Source: Leptobrachium leishanense
Taxonomy: Eukaryota > Chordata > Amphibia > Anura > Megophryidae
NCBI GenBank assembly: GCA_009667805.1
Contig: CM019064.1
Location: forward strand, 386,632,049 to 386,696,048
Direction of reading: 5' to 3'
Length of the DNA: 64,000 nt
Shown: one piece after another, positions 1 to 12,009 of the stretch
Layout: each line of letters opens with the position of its first letter
How positions within the stretch are numbered: position 1 is the first letter of the stretch
Translations under genes and position numbers: made by a program
Notes under the pieces: generated by a model
What the model was told of the DNA's origin: nothing
Seen by the model: only the letters and a program-made list of their open reading frames with translations
The model's database searches: none

Positions 1-264
1 ATTTAATTTCAAAATACACCTGAATTTAAAAGTTTATGGAAGGTGTTTAATTAAGGTGTGAAATTTTATGTGAGCCAGGTTAAAAAAAAAGCTGATTCTG
101 AGAGCCAGCGAGCCAACATCAGTCAAAATTATGACAAGTAGAATGATGAAATTTTCAAACAGCTGTTTAAGTTCCTTCTCATAACCTTCATTTAAAAATT
201 AAATGCATTATTTTATAGATGGGAAATAACAACCTTTAATTTTTTGCTAACTGTATTTATTCAT

Positions 265-405
265 TAGGTGTGTTCCCGTGTTGGGCGATGCATTGGCAGC
301 ATTTTTAGCTAATAAAAAGCAATGATAAGGTCTTTTTTCATTTCACGGAGTTGCTACTCCCATTTTTGAAAACGTATATAAGGGGACGTCAACAAGAATT
401 CAAAA
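265..405 (+). promoter_or_regulatory. Core promoter of keratin A
   Basis: A TATATAAG box lies at 375-382, so transcription should start near 405 and leave a 5' UTR of about 60 nt before the ATG at 468. The 10-mer TAGGTGTGTT at 265-274, 110 bp upstream of the TATA box, is also present upstream of the other two keratin genes. A related AGGTGTGA lies at 54-61. The AGGTGTG core resembles T-box or KLF (CACACC) sites, but which factor binds is inference. The TATA box is seen directly; the start site is estimated from spacing. Confidence 0.75.
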
Positions 406-467
406 GGTCTACCCTTGAGCTGATGCTGAAGTTGATTTCATTGTAACTTCACTTGTCAATAAGAACC

Positions 468-1900
468 ATGTCACACCACTCCATTCGCAGAAATTTTAGT
501 TCATCCTCAGCTTGCTCACCCAAGAATGTGAGTAGAACCAGCTTCAGCTCTTCCTCTTCAAGAAGAGGTGGTAGCTCTGGTGCACGAATGCCATCAAACT
601 TCAGCAGCAGAAGTGCCTTCAATGTTGGAGGTGCTAAAAGGATGTCATACGGAAGCTTTCAGTCTGGAATGAGTGGCTATGGCTTTGGCGGGTCTAGTAT
701 TGGAGCTGGTTTTGGTTCCGGTGTTGGATCTGGTTCTGGATTTGGAATTGGTGGACACGGCTTTGGTATTGGCGGAGGATTTCCATGTGGAGGTATTACA
801 CCTGTGACAGTCAACCAAAGTCTTCTAACACCCCTCAAACTGGATGTTGATCCAAATATTCAGAGAGTTCGAAAAGAAGAGAAAGAACAAATGAAGAGTC
901 TAAATAACAAATTTGCGTCATTTATTGACCAGGTAAAATAAGAATTGTACACTTGACTTGTGCCATAAGTTGTGAATATCTATTAAGAACACCTATCTGT
1001 CAATATAATTACTGATACCTTGTTTACAGATAATAGAAAAAATACATTTCCATACTGAATACACAGTAGTTTAATAATAAAGCTACAAGGCAGCAAAAAA
1101 CGCAAAATATTATTCTTAGTAGTCGAGGAGAATGTCAAAACGAAATTTAGTTTTTGCCCTTAAATAACAATGCAAATGGAGTTAATATCGTCAAAATTTA
1201 TATGTTTCATTTATTTGTTGTTCTAGGTGCGAGTTTTGGAGCAACAAGGTAAAGTGCTTGAGACAAAATGGAATTTTCTGCAACAGCAAAAAACAGTCAA
1301 AAGTCATGTTGAGCCCATTTTCGAGAATTACTTAAGCACTCTCCGAAGATGCTTGGAAGGCTTGGTATCTGAGAAAGCACATCTGGAAGGAGAAAAAAAA
1401 ATTACGGAGGATTTAGTAGATGATTGGAAGAGAAAGTAAGGCCTCTCAAATGTAATTAATTGTGCTAGAACATATAAAAAGCAAAAAAATATATTTTTAT
1501 ATTAATTGTGTTAACGTTTAATAAAATAGGTACGAAGATGAAGTCAATAAGCGCACAAAAGCAGAAAGTGACTTTGTACATCTGAAAAGGGTAACTGGGA
1601 GATGGGATGGGAACTACTTAAGAAGTCTCAATATATAGTATATAAAATGAATGTTTGATTGATTTCCTATCATAATTTCTCCCAAGGATGTTGATGATGC
1701 TTTTCTTAAGAAAACAGACCTGCAATCAAAACTAGATTGCACGGTGGATGAGGTCAACTTTTTACGTACTTTGTATGAAGAGGTAAGAGATTTGAGTTAA
1801 TTTTATTTGCTGCACCAGTACTAAATGTTGAACTGTCCTTGTCTTAATGTCCAGAATTCAAATACTGTTTATCTTAACTCAAACAGAATATATATATATA

Positions 1901-1944
<44 letters not shown>

Positions 1945-4900
1945 AATATCATAATGTAATCCAGATATAATAAACACAAAACACAAGGGGCTCTATCTAC
2001 TCTGGTGTAAACATAAAAAGAGATGGTGTAAACTTTCCAGAGCTACAAAAGTCTATGGAGCTGCTATGTTTACAACAGCTCTGGTGACATTAACACCAGG
2101 GTTGCAATATAGCCCCAGGGGTCTTGACATATACTCACCTTTCCTAGAGCCTGCTCTGGGCTCTCAGCTTTCACACATTTTGGTTGCTCAGGTAGTTGTG
2201 AGTAGAAATATAAGCAATATATTTACAAATAAACAGGTAGAAACGGGCATGTGTGGCATAATAAGGGCTTACTCACCCTTATAGACGGTGTGATATAATA
2301 GTGTCTCATTTATTGTTATAATGGAATTCAGAGACTCAATGCTGCTCGAGATAGGGTTACTCAACCTTACTTACCTTTAAACAGCACAACTAAATGACTA
2401 ACAAATAGAGGAATTGTAGAGTTTTTATACCTATTTTAGCAGGGACGTGCATTCAGTGGAGGCAAGTGAGGCACAGCCGCACCTGCCATTAAGTGATAAA
2501 TGAATAAACTAAAAACAAACTCACCTGCTCCCCCGCTGTCAGCTCCATCCTCTGCCTCTGTAGGCATTAGTTTTCCCAGCCTACGCAATTTGCATAGCAG
2601 GACATTTCCCCGCTGCACTAATTGAGTAAACTGCTCAAGATGTGTGGGAACAGAATCGGCTTCCAGTCAGTCCTTACTCGCAGTGTCTGTCCTGATGTAC
2701 TAAATACCTGAAGCCTCCTCTTTGGGAGCTAGAATGTGTTTTTGGCTGTTTTGCATTTGTATATCAACCAGTGCCTCACCAGCCACTGACCTCACCGCAC
2801 GTCACTGTATTTTAGTACATGCTTGGTGATCAGTGTTTGAAGATGATATGCACATTTCATTGTTTCAATTCAGTTTCTTCTTGAGTTTACAAATTAAAAC
2901 TCTGTATGGGGTTGTTAACTAAATTGCTAAATCTGGAGATCTGGTAAGTGTGTTACAATTCCTGGGCTAAAATAGCCCAGCTGGAATAATTTTTACGATT
3001 TTGTTATTTTGGCACATCTTTTGCGATTGCTATGTCAGTTCTCAATATTCGCTCATTTTGAGAGAAACCCACTCTTTTGTTATAAGCATTTGCTTTCAGC
3101 ATATTCGTCAGCCCTTTATAAATGGAAAATACAAATACAAGGCCTAAAGATACATGAGGGACAGAGGGCTCTGTCGGTAGTAGCAACCATAAGCCCATAT
3201 TCATTGGTCTCATAATGTGCCTAACAAGTTAGCGGATGCTCCTTAACATCAGTTTAGGTTGGGTGAGTTAGTCAAGCACTTCAAACATTGACACCTGCTT
3301 GTGCAATTGGTACTGACTCATAATGTATAACCTGTATGTCAAAAACATTATGATGCCAAAAGATGACATTCATATAATTTCCTTTTATGATATACCATGT
3401 AATTTAGCTCCATTATTAAATAATATCTGTCATGTTGCAGTTTCTAGAATAAATGAATCTAAATCTTATACAGTATTATAAGTTGCAGTTTGTCTTTATT
3501 TCACAGCCAATGCTGAGTATGTTACCAGATACATATTACTTAACATCATTGCGGACCACGAAAGGCACTAAGTTATAAATCAGATTTTAGTTTTTTTCTC
3601 TTTGATACTTATTAAGAGGTAGATATTTAAAAATAATATCTATATTGCAGGTAAATTGACATTGCTTTATTGATTCCTCATGTACTATGAGTCAGGGTCA
3701 TTTTCTTGTATCTGCTTTGTATCTACTTCACATAATGTTGCATTTTATATATATATTGCAGGAAATCAAACAGCTTCAATGTCAGATCTCAGACACCTCA
3801 GTGATTGTGTCTATGGATAATAATCGAGGATATGACTTAGATTCCATCGTTGCTGAAATGAAAGCTCACTATGAGGACGTCACCACCAAGAGCAGAGTTG
3901 ACGCTGAGTCGTGGTATCAAACAAAAGTAAGTCTATGCAACTTGAAAACCATCAGCATCCCTGTTATGATGACACATGAGATGAACAGCTACACTGAGCT
4001 AAAATCATTAATTTTACAAACATTACTATGATAGTTAAATTAAATAAAACCTACTTAATGGTTCGGATGTTCCTATTGTGGCTGTAGTGGCAAAGAAACT
4101 ACTGAAATGAAGTCTATGGATGCTTCCTAAAATAAATGCTATGCAAGCAAGTACATAAATAAATTTGCAACATTCTCAGAATTGATGGATTGGCTTCACA
4201 TCTGTATGAATGCCAGCATGCTCCATTGTATAGATGTGCATCCAAGTCATCGTACCGGTTGAGCAGCACCCTTTATCAGGGTGCCAAGCATTCTGGATTT
4301 TGGAGTTTTCTCCTTTTAAGAACCCAATCAGGATTCTGAAGCCAGAGGGGACTGGAGGTGACTTTTCCATGTCTTCTGGAATCCAGAATTCTCGATGTGA
4401 GCATCTCTTCATGTATATAGTAATATGGAAGTTATTTTGCTTCAAATTATGTCCTGGTGTCCAACAGTGATACCAATAATAGAAGCATCAAGAAGTCTTT
4501 CTCTAGACACTTTATTCATGTCTTGCTAAACCCACACTTTTACCATTTATTATGACGCCTTTAAAGGTAAACAAGATAAACTTAAAATGTTGAATGTCTC
4601 CATGGGAGAGTATAGAACCTAGTAATTCTTTACAATGTGTAGGTCCATTCGCTTGTGGTTATATGTTATATCCTCCACAGTACGAGGAGCTGCAGGTCAA
4701 GGCTGGCAGGCATGGAGACGATCTTCGTGTCACCAAAGCTGAGATTGCTGAAATAAACCGATCTATTAACCGACTGAAAGGAGAGATTGACCATGCGAAA
4801 GCCCAGGTAAAGTTGCTGTATTCTTGAAAAGAGAAGAGAGAGCATGGAATGTAACTGTGCCTTCAAATTCTTCACTTTTATGTATACTGGATGTCTGACC

Positions 4901-5841
4901 ACAGTTTCGACATAGTAAAAAAAGGTTAAACAATCTAGGTGATTTGTTTAACCCTGTAGGCAAGGCTTTCCTAAATGCTGTGGAATGGGGCAGGCTTAGA
5001 ATCCCTCCAATGGCCCGTCTCCTGTCCCGGAGGGGGGGGGGCAAGTGCATCATTGGCTGCCACATGACTGCCTAAGTTCAGGCAGTCCTGCAGCATGTAT
5101 AAAACATAACAAAGAGAAAAATGTCACCTGCGCTTATTCTCATTATACCGTGCGAAACAAAATTAGAGGCTTTGGTTTCTATTAATGGCCATTAAAAGAG
5201 TAAGCTCACCCGCCAACATCACGGCATCTCTAGTGAGGGTGAGTCCTATCCAATAATGAAGCCAGAGGCTGCTGTATAGCGAACCATAACTTGCTCATGC
5301 TGCTTATCAGTCATGAGGTAGACTGGCGGGCTTTTATTTATGCCCCCCAGAAACAAAACCGCCTTGGGATCAAAAAACAAAGACACGGAGTGGAACAGCC
5401 GCAATGATGATCTGGCTGGAGGTACAACAAAACATACATAGTACAGGATGGGTGGGGTAGCGCCTATTCCCCGATGGGGCGGCTGCAACCACCAAATGCA
5501 TCCAGCCCAGTCCTGCAGCAGCCAATATCATGCTCAGCTCTCGCAGGGTAGGCTGGGAGACAGTGTGCATAGGGAGCCAGCATGGCATGCTATGCCGGCC
5601 CGTGAGTTTAGACCCATTCACTGTGAGGACAGCATAGCGCTCTCTGGAGCAGCAAGGGTTAACATATTTTTATGAATGTTTATTATTTTAAGTATTGGTT
5701 ATTGTGAGCTAAATGAATCTGTTATAGTAACAAAATTACATATTTTAAGGATATATAGTGGAAAATTTTTCCGCTTGCTTGAATGAAAAGTATTAAAAAT
5801 ATATAAGATAGAATATAGATTAAATAGTCTTTTTATCAGTG

Positions 5842-5892
<51 letters not shown>

Positions 5893-8800
5893 CCTGGTTT
5901 AGCCTTTCAGCACAGCAGTACTGAAGCCTCAGTGCAAACATCCCAGAATAATGACAAAAGTTCGAACGTCAGGATGCACTTGAGGACTTGGAAAATGATA
6001 AAATCAAAAATTTCTTCAATACATCGTTTAAAAAATCCTGTAATCATGGCCATGATTACAGGATTTTTTAATGATGTATTCAAGAAATATTTGATTTTTT
6101 TTTTAATTTTCCAAGTGCATCCTGTCGTTCGAACTTTATATATATATATATATATAAATTGTTCCATGTCTTAGTTATACCAATTTGGCAGGCAGATGTC
6201 GCCATCTGCTGGCTGTAAGAAGTTACTGCAGTTCTGTGCTCCATGCAGGTTCCGCTGGGGAAACGTTAGAGACATTCCATGGTTTGGGGGCAACATCTGG
6301 AGCCCAAAAGCTAATGAAATTTGTTTCCACCAAAGGAATTTCATTTGAAATTATACAGAATAGCCCGTGATCATTTTAACGCAATCTTTGGCTGTTGTGT
6401 CTGCTATTGCTTATTAGACATGTGCATTCGTTTTAGTACTAAAACGATTTAGTCCGAATTTTGGGATAATTTAGTTTTCGTATGACTCGAGATACGAAAT
6501 TGCTCAGTACAAAAAACGAAAGAAACTAAAATAAAATGCACTACATTTTAGTTTCAGTCCTTTTTGTGATATTACATTGATGAGTGAAGGAGACCAGCAA
6601 TGAAGAGCGCAACATCCGAAGTTCTGCACCCTCCACATGCCAATGCAGTAGGATGTTCTATACAGAGAGGGGTATTAATTAATGCAGGAGGATGTTCTAA
6701 ACATTATACAGAGAGGAGCCTTTTTTTAACCCTTTAAATCCAGTGGCTGTGAGCGCTGAGATCGGCTGATTATTATATTATCTCTCAGTACAATGTATCA
6801 GGCTCAGCTGTTACAGTAACTAACTGTAACAGCGCTCAGAGTTTCAGTAAAACAAGGAAATAATATTGTTCTAACCTCTTATATTATTTACTAGTTTTAC
6901 TGAAACTCTGAGCGCTGTGATGAGCAGCAGTCAATTACTGTAACAGCTTTGCCTGACACGGGGCAGTATTACAATGTTGGTGCTAACTTAACCAGAGCTG
7001 TTGTAAACTGAAAACCTCCATAGGCTATAATGGCTCTGGGAAGTTTACAACAGCTCTGGTTAAGTTAGCACCAGCTATATAATATGGCCCACATTGTGCT
7101 GAGAGTGAGAGATACTGTAACAAGCAGCAATCTCAGCCCTCTGAGGAGCCACTACAATAGTAATTGTATCCACTGGTTTTCGGATGAATGAAATTAGTTT
7201 TCATACTAAAGAACTGAAAATGAATTTCTGTAGCAACTAAATAAATTGCATTTTAGGACTAATCCATTAGTTCAAAACTAAATTTTGTGCTGTGCACATG
7301 TCTATTGCTTATCATTTATACACGATCACAGTAGTGAAAGGGTTTAAACAAAGTGTTTCAAAGAACCTGTGTAATATTATTTATAGCAAGTGTTGCTCTG
7401 ATGATGATTGTCATTAATGCCATCATTCAGGATACTGATTAAAGAGGATCAGCAGAAAACCAGTAAATACACAGACAACCAATATTTCTTGCTAGAAAAA
7501 ATGTTTAAAGTAATTAAACATTTACACATTTTATGATTTGTTTTTACTACGTGCATAGTAGCAGTAAATGTAGGTACAGTAAATAATATAATATTTTTTT
7601 CTATCCCATCTATTTTCTATACCTAATTTAGCGTGCCAGGATTGAAGCTAGCATTGCAGAGGCTGGGGAGCGTGGAGAAGCGGCTCTTAAAGATGCCAGA
7701 CACAAGCTAGAAAATTTAGAGGAAAACGTGCAGAAGTGCAAGCATGACTTGGCTCGCCTAATTCGAGAATACCAGGAATTGATGTGTGTGAAACTGGGTC
7801 TGGACGCTGAGATCGCCACCTACAGGACGATGCTGGAAGGAGAAGAGTGCAGGTTTGAATATGGTGGAATATCTAGTCAAATAATAATGTCAGAAAAAGA
7901 TACATTGATCTGTTAGTACAATGGTAACCAACACCGTCCTCTATTACCTCTAACAGGACTGAATTTAAGGATTATCATGTGGAAATGCAGACTGAATCCT
8001 GCAATCACTGAGCAGAAAATTATATCACCTGTGCTGTGCTTCAGATATCTGGCAAATCTTGCCTGTTAGGAGTACTTGAGGACCAGGGTTGGAAACCAGT
8101 GCGTTAGGAGATGCATGTGTATAGGGATGGGAATCACTGGGCCCTATTCCTCATGACCTGTAAATGTTCACGAGAACAAATTTAAACGTAAGAACTGTGT
8201 TAAAGGGATAGACCCTTACGCTCTAAGTGCATCCGTAGTGACCCCTCCTCCCAGCGTCCGTCGTAGCGTTACGATGGCTCAACTGAGAGGACACATAGTG
8301 TAACCTGCATGCAGTTTTCCTCCCTGCCGAAACGCTACAGCGGACGTTGGATGGGTCTACAAAGTGCGATCTTCCATTGGAGGCTCATGCTTTGTAGGGC
8401 TGAGTGCACTAAGCAAGGGGGTCACATGGGCGTTGGAGCGGAAAGAACGTCCGTTCTTACGGGCGTTCCCTTTTCGCTCATGTGACCCCGGCCTAAAGGT
8501 CAAAAGAATCCATCTATCATTAGGTGTGGAAAGGTTCTACAAATAACAGCAGTCAGTAGATCCAAACAGTGGTGCAATAAGTATACAGCAAAACAATAAA
8601 CGATAATGTAAAAAAAATTATGTGAACCAAAGTGTATAAAAAATACATTGCATGAATAAAAATGGGTATAATAGGATAGTAATACACGGAGACCTCTCAA
8701 TACCTAAGCAATAATGTGCTCTGTAACTCCCAGATACATAGGTGCCTCTTGCATAGCAGTTCAAGGGGTGATAACCAAAGGGTCTTAATACAAATACATT

Positions 8801-11198
8801 GTCTCAATAATATCTACAGAAATCCTGACCATGATTGACATTGAATCTATTCAAACCTTCATTGTGTAATAGAGGGCTACTGCTAACTGAAAACAATCCC
8901 ATCTTTGTAAGAGAAGAGCATAGGTGGATAGTAAAATGAAAGTATTTCCTATACCTTGACATTTATAGAAACATAGAAACATAGAAAAATGTCGGCAGAT
9001 AAGAACCTTTCGGCCAATCTAGTCTGCCCAATTACATGGATACTTTACCTGGATTTATCTTTTGTTTAAGATAGCCTTATGCCTATCCCATGCTTGCTTA
9101 AATTCAATTACTGTTTTGGCCTCTACCACTTCTACTGGAAGACTGTTCCATGTATCCACCACCCTCTCAGTAAAATAATGCTTCCTGATGTTACTTTTAA
9201 ACCTTTGCCCCTCTAATCTAAGACTATGTCCTCTTGTTTTGCTATTTTGTTTCCTTTTAAATATACTCCCTTCCTCTACCTTGAGGATTCCCTTTACGTA
9301 TTTAAATGTTTCTATCATATCTCCTCTGTCTCGTCTTTTTTCCAAGCTGTACATGTTAAGATCATTAAGCCTTTCCTGGTAACTTTTCTCCTTCAAGCCG
9401 TACACCATTTTAGTAGCCCTTCTCTGAACTCTCTCTAAGAGGTCTATATCCTTCTGGAGATACGGTCTCCAGTACTGCACACAGTACTCCAAGTGAGGTC
9501 TCACCAGTGCTCTGTACAGTGGCATGAGCACTTCCCTTTTCCTACTGCTAATACCTCTCCCTACACAACCAAGCATTCTGCCAGCATTTCCTGCTGCTCT
9601 ATTACATTGACTACTTACCCTTAGATCCTCTGAAATAATGACCCCTAAATCCCTTTCCTCAGATGTTGAGGTTAGGACTGTATCAAATATTCTATATTCA
9701 GCCCTTGGGTTTTTACGTCCCAGGTGCATTATCTTGCACTTATCCACATTAAAACTCAATTGCCATAACTCCGACCATTTTTTTAGTTTACCTAAATCAT
9801 TTGTCATTTGGCTGATCCCTCCAGGAACGTCAACCCTGTTGCAAATCTTTGTGTCATCAGCAAAAAGACATACTTTTCCATTAATACCTTCTGCAATATC
9901 ACTAATAAAAATATTAAAGAGAATGGGTCCAAGTACTGACCCCTGAGGTACCCCACTGGTAACAAGACCTTGTGCCGAATAAACTCCATTTACCACAACC
10001 CTCTGTTGTCTGTCACTCAGCCACTGCCTAATCCATTCAACAATATTGGACATTTATGTGTCTACAATCCCTTAGGTACCCTAAACTCATAACGAGAATG
10101 GAGGATTAGAAGTCCTGTTAAGGTGTGGTACGAGAAACTCTCTTACCCTGGGTTCGTGTACACCAATCTGGCTCTGAAAGAGGAGGGTCTCCCATGTAAC
10201 TCCTATATCACATGCAATACTCAAGTCGCTATTCCAGCTGAGCCGCAAGCTTTGCTTGCGGCTCAGCTGTTAGTGAGGTTACTGTAAATGACACTTCCTG
10301 CATTCTCTAAACAAAGTTAGTCTCAAACCAGTATTTTAAAAAAAATCAATTCACATAAAAAATATATAATATTTGCATCCCTAGTGAACTAAGGTGAAAC
10401 GCAAGTTGGGAGTTATATACTTTTGGACAGATTTTAAAATTACAGGGCTACCCACAGTATAGGGACAGCATGGCCTACTCTCTACAAACCTCCAATCCTA
10501 TTTGTTTCTAGAATTAGGACTCATATCGTTTAGTATATCTTTACTATTTTCATACTGTACCTGATTTTTCCAACTACTCAGTTAGGTTGACGTTTCACTA
10601 CTTCAGGAATCAGTTTATTGGTTTTACTGCTTTTGTTGTATGTAGGTGTAACCATCCATAACTTTCAAACTTTCTTTTTAGGCTTGCAGGAGATGGCAAA
10701 GATTCCATTAAGATATGTAAGTAGGAAGTTGGTCCTTCCACTGAAGCCATACTAATTTTGATTTTGCTATATTTTATTTCATATTAATACAACTCTTTTT
10801 TTTTTTTAACAGCTGTTGTTAAGTCCACTGTTGGAGGAACATACAGTAGCAGTGGATCCACTCTAGTTGGAGGAGCATATGGTGGCAGCGGATTCATTGG
10901 TGGAGGAGGAGTATACAGTAGCGGTGGATCCATTGGAGGAGGGGGAACATACAGCAGTGGAGGATCCTCTGGGGGAGCACACTATGGCAGTGGGTCCGTA
11001 GGAGGATCACATAGCAGTGGAGGAAACATGGGAGGGGGTTCCTACAATAATGGAGGGATGAGTGGTGGCAACAGGTTTAGCGGTGGAAGTGGATTGAGTT
11101 CTGCTGGTGGTTATACTACAAGAGGCTCTTCTGGTAACACCTACACCTCTGGAAGCAGCTCAAGCGTTTGTTCCTCAAACAAATCCAAAAACATGTAA
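468..11198 (+). CDS. Type II keratin A (diverged, Gly/Ser-rich tail), 9 exons
   Basis: Type II (basic) keratin, an epithelial intermediate-filament subunit expected to pair with a type I keratin. Exons: 468-932, 1227-1435, 1530-1590, 1687-1782, 3762-3926, 4681-4806, 7632-7852, 10682-10716, 10813-11198; all introns are GT-AG and the joined frame is open for 587 aa. The start is the ATG at 468 in context ACCATGT; the frame is open a few codons further up but has no other ATG. The Ser/Gly-rich head (about 1-136) ends in the type II motif [11 protein letters not shown]; the rod covers about 137-447 and ends LEGEEC; the tail (about 127 residues) repeats YSSGGS-like units. Compared with keratins B and C, the helix-initiation motif has Gln, Val and Gly where they have Lys, Phe and Asn, and the termination motif has Cys, Gly, Ala and Thr changes. 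No exon is broken. A K5/K6-like class is likely; orthology was not determined, so no symbol is given. Confidence 0.93.
1888..1943. repeat. (TA)n microsatellite
   Basis: Interrupted TA repeat in intron 4 of keratin A, broken by TGTACA and TTTA. Confidence 0.9.
1987..2116. mobile_element. Foldback MITE, degenerate copy (family F1)
   Basis: Begins GGGGCTCTAT and ends ATATAGCCCC, with inner inverted segments around CTCTGGTGTAAAC and TTTACAACAGCTCTGG. It resembles the better preserved copies at 6960-7091 and 49693-49823. It lies in intron 4 of keratin A and has no coding capacity. Confidence 0.55.
2440..2807. mobile_element. Non-autonomous hAT element with 8-bp TSD
   Basis: The 368-bp element starts CAGGGACGTGC and ends GCACGTCACTG. 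It is flanked by a perfect 8-bp duplication TATTTTAG (2432-2439 and 2808-2815), the hallmark of hAT transposition. A second member in the opposite orientation is at 47625-48295. No transposase is present. It sits in intron 4 of keratin A. Confidence 0.88.
2816..3761. other. Rest of keratin A intron 4, nothing recognised
   Basis: AT-rich intron sequence ending in a TA-rich tract and the acceptor TTGCAG. I see no exon, RNA gene or element with recognisable ends. Confidence 0.5.
3927..4680. other. Keratin A intron 5, nothing recognised
   Basis: Ordinary intron sequence from GTAAGT to the acceptor TCCACAG. Open frames on both strands are short, unconserved in look and were not called. Confidence 0.5.
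4807..5845. other. First part of keratin A intron 6, unclassified
   Basis: A mixed, moderately GC-rich segment (about 4960-5660) sits between AT-rich flanks and may be a decayed repeat, but I cannot define its ends. No exon-like reading frame is supported. Confidence 0.4.
5846..5891. repeat. (TA)n microsatellite
   Basis: Uninterrupted TA run of about 46 bp in intron 6 of keratin A. A shorter TA run lies at about 6139-6156, just after the palindromic element that follows. Confidence 0.9.
5957..6137. mobile_element. Near-perfect palindromic MITE
   Basis: The whole 181-bp unit is an inverted repeat centred at about 6049 (ATCATGGCCATGAT). The ends AAAGTTCGAACG and CGTTCGAACTTT mirror each other, and both arms carry AGGATGCACTTG and AATCCTGTAATC. 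TA-rich sequence lies on both sides. The transposon superfamily is not clear. Confidence 0.8.
6415..7304. mobile_element. Non-autonomous hAT element, 890 bp, with 8-bp TSD
   Basis: The ends TAGACATGTGCA and TGCACATGTCTA are perfect inverted repeats. The flanking 8-bp duplication TTGCTTAT lies at 6407-6414 and 7305-7312. It contains an inner foldback (CGCTCAGAGTTTCAGTAAAAC near 6835 against its inverse near 6900) and a nested family F1 copy at 6960-7091. No transposase is present. It lies in intron 6 of keratin A. Confidence 0.88.
6960..7091. mobile_element. Foldback MITE of family F1 nested in a hAT element
   Basis: Ends GGGGCAGTATTAC and ATATGGCCC; long arms contain GGTGCTAACTTAACCAGAGC and its inverse. 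The copy at 49693-49823 is the reverse complement of this one, so the family inserted in both directions. Its position inside the 890-bp hAT element means it came later than that element or was carried by it. Confidence 0.75.
7920..8103. mobile_element. hAT-like MITE (family H2), degraded
   Basis: Shares TGCAGACTGAATCCTGCAAT and TCACCTGTGCTGTGCTTC with copies at 31858-32039 and 61048-61232; the right end reads ACTTGAGGACCAGGGTTGG. The left end is worn. It is in intron 7 of keratin A. Confidence 0.65.
8178..8504. mobile_element. Possible fragment of a Harbinger-like MITE
   Basis: The right end, ATGTGACCCCGGCCTAA near 8480-8496, resembles the terminal GACCCCAGCCTAA of the element at 62523-62949, and the interior is rich in CGT and ACG as in that element. 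I cannot find a matching left end, so this is tentative. Confidence 0.35.
8505..8957. other. Intron 7 flank of the LINE, unclassified
   Basis: No exon or element with clear ends. The sequence on the other side of the LINE (10058-10234) may be its continuation. Confidence 0.35.
8967..10048 (-). mobile_element. 5'-truncated CR1/L2-like LINE with open reverse transcriptase fragment
   Basis: Read on the minus strand, an open frame of 332 codons (9055-10053) carries the C-terminal part of a non-LTR reverse transcriptase: [11 protein letters not shown], then the catalytic FADD box, then a C-terminal segment with WNSLP, as seen in CR1/L2/Rex-like elements. The 5' part (endonuclease and the start of RT) is missing. 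The 3' end carries repeats of TTTCTATG near 8967-8990. A 9-bp duplication GACATTTAT flanks the body (8958-8966 and 10049-10057), so the apparent ATG at 10053 falls in the target site and is not native. The open frame suggests a fairly recent insertion. It is antisense in intron 7 of keratin A. Confidence 0.85.
10235..10269. repeat. Perfect 16-bp hairpin
   Basis: The arms CAGCTGAGCCGCAAGC and GCTTGCGGCTCAGCTG are separated by TTT. It lies in keratin A intron 7 about 400 bp before exon 8. It may be a transposon end remnant; a function is not indicated. Confidence 0.8.
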
Positions 11199-11309
11199 AA
11201 GCTTGCATCGAAGAAGATTTGAATTGATAAGAAAATATTACTTCTTATATTGACAGCTTCAACAATCAACCCTGATCGCATGACCCTTCACATTTTTCAT
11301 AAATATTTA

Positions 11310-11915
11310 GGGCAGTATTACAATAATGCTGCTAAAATGGGGATGATAAGGTGGAAAACCTACACCTGCAGGTTTCCCCTTAGCTTCCCCGTTTAGCCCC
11401 ATATTAAGGGACAGGCGCTAATTCATCAGCCTGCAAAGTAATGCAGCACCAAGCCCCTGAACAATTGTGCACTAATGCGCTGCTGCGAGTATCCCCTCCT
11501 GGAGCCCCTAGGACTCTATTGAGGCTTGTGCTGCCAGGTCACATGATCTGCAGGATCTCGTGGAGTGTTTCGTGGATGGAGACAGGGGACTTTTCTTCCC
11601 CAGTCTCACTCTGATCAGTCCACTGTTCTCGCCGTGTGAGGAGAGGGGACTATCTGATTTTTGGGGGGATTTTCAGCTGTTGCTGACTGATTCTGCAGAA
11701 GTGCTATCAGTAGCACCGGCTTCTAGCTGTTGTTAACTTAGCACAAAGTACAGTAAGCACACGGAAGGAAGCACAATCCCCAATGCGCTAATGATTTATT
11801 TTACCCGTTAGCGTTCGTATTGTAATATGGACAGCCTGCGCTAGGGCCTCATGACCTAGTGTTAATGCTCCCATTGCTGAGCGCTAACACTAGCGTTAAG
11901 ATTGTAATAGTGCCC
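11310..11915. mobile_element. Harbinger-like non-autonomous element (family P1) in keratin A 3' UTR
   Basis: The 606-bp element has ends GGGCAGTATTACAAT and ATTGTAATAGTGCCC, flanked by TTA at 11307-11309 and 11916-11918. It shares internal motifs such as ACTGATTCTGCAG with the copy at 59121-59805. It begins about 110 bp after the keratin A stop, before any polyadenylation signal, so it should be transcribed as part of the 3' UTR. Confidence 0.78.
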
Positions 11916-12009
11916 TTAATCTTTGCAACAACATATTAATAATTTCCGTGTTATACCGTCAGTGGAGTCAAATCGTGCTGATTGTTGAAGCTGACAATAC
12001 ATAAGCATA

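Noticed and set aside
453..467. Upstream extension of keratin A from a TTG at 453
   Set aside because: No upstream in-frame ATG; the ATG at 468 has a good ACC context and gives the usual keratin N-terminus.
9188..9946. Plus-strand ORFs opposite the LINE
   Set aside because: Antisense shadows of the reverse-transcriptase frame.
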